The notes under the pieces: model-generated
The model's database searches: none
What the model saw: the letters and a program-made list of their open reading frames with translations, nothing else
Told to the model about the DNA's origin: nothing
Translations under genes and position numbers: made by a program
In this document: piece after piece, positions 63,947-64,000 of the stretch
Numbering within the stretch: the stretch's first letter is position 1
Layout of the letters: every line of letters begins with the position of its first letter
NCBI RefSeq assembly: GCF_025567085.1
Contig: NZ_JAOQJN010000001.1
Coordinates: 351,175-415,174 of the forward strand
DNA length: 64,000 nucleotides
Origin: Bovifimicola ammoniilytica
GTDB lineage: Bacteria > Bacillota > Clostridia > Lachnospirales > Lachnospiraceae
Reading direction: 5' to 3'

Positions 63947-64000
63947 TCAAGTTGATTTGGCCTCGTATTTTCGATTTTGAGCAACTTTTTTGAAGATACC
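63947..64000 (-). other. Possible 3' end of a minus-strand ORF leaving the window
   Basis: 18 codons (GIFKKVAQNRKYEAKST then TGA) read in from the right edge. Too short to identify; basic composition would fit a transposase or ribosomal-type protein, but nothing supports it further. Confidence 0.2.

Overview
The window is AT-rich low-GC Firmicutes DNA. Gene content (type II-A CRISPR-Cas, flavodiiron protein, NADPH glutamate synthase, ChW-repeat lysozyme, LytTR regulators, DUF4317 protein, two-protein chromate transporter) and codon use point to a gut Lachnospiraceae, plausibly the Lachnospira/Eubacterium eligens group. The species is an inference from style, not from a search. Coordinates 18137-18444 are an assembly gap of Ns.

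Layout. 1-3.9 kb: end of an unidentified (PAS-like) gene, a flavodiiron protein, a DXS-like synthase behind a MerR-type 19-bp-spacer promoter, and a Cys-rich small protein. 3.9-4.5 kb: the 3' half of nadA, cut off at its 5' side. 4.66-14.12 kb: a complete type II-A CRISPR-Cas locus with a divergent tracrRNA, cas9-cas1-cas2-csn2, a 57-bp leader ending in ATTTGAG, and 51 repeats/50 spacers. The array runs straight into an IS1182-like transposase remnant. 14.8-19.2 kb: a MacB/FtsX-type ABC exporter (permease-ATPase-permease, the distal permease running into the N gap) and an anchored unknown protein, followed by a second, internally deleted copy of the same transposase. 19.9-24.9 kb: ArsB/NhaD-family transporter, cytidylate-kinase-like protein, a 520-bp imperfect palindrome, a chromate transporter pair and its divergent LysR regulator. 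25-31 kb: unknown small gene, membrane-anchored GH5-CBM2 glucanase, LytTR-PAS regulator, a broken surface protein with cell-wall-binding repeats, and a second LytTR regulator. 31-37 kb: a large secreted VWA/TSP3 protein followed by tandem paralogues of a small two-TM protein and an orphan copy of the big protein's C-terminal tail, an arrangement like a polymorphic-toxin/immunity locus. 37-64 kb: mostly core genes (DUF4317, EamA transporter, MraY-like transferase, ABC-F, NhaC antiporter, two-component system, gltBD, thrH, signal peptidase, tandem GNAT, GH25 lysozyme, pepF, nitroreductase, tRNA-Gly, MalY/PatB-type aminotransferase).

Beyond genes, the most unusual signal is a family of about 140-nt multi-hairpin elements (called A here). 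Each sits directly between a duplicated ribosome-binding-site/start motif and the start codon of an unrelated gene (21459, 25069, 27322, 62697), and its stems show compensatory changes. A second hairpin family (B, 28173, 62152, 62300) lies close to two of them. CRISPR interference genes look intact. The neighbourhood of the CRISPR locus carries the marks of insertion: beheaded nadA on one side, IS remnants on the other.
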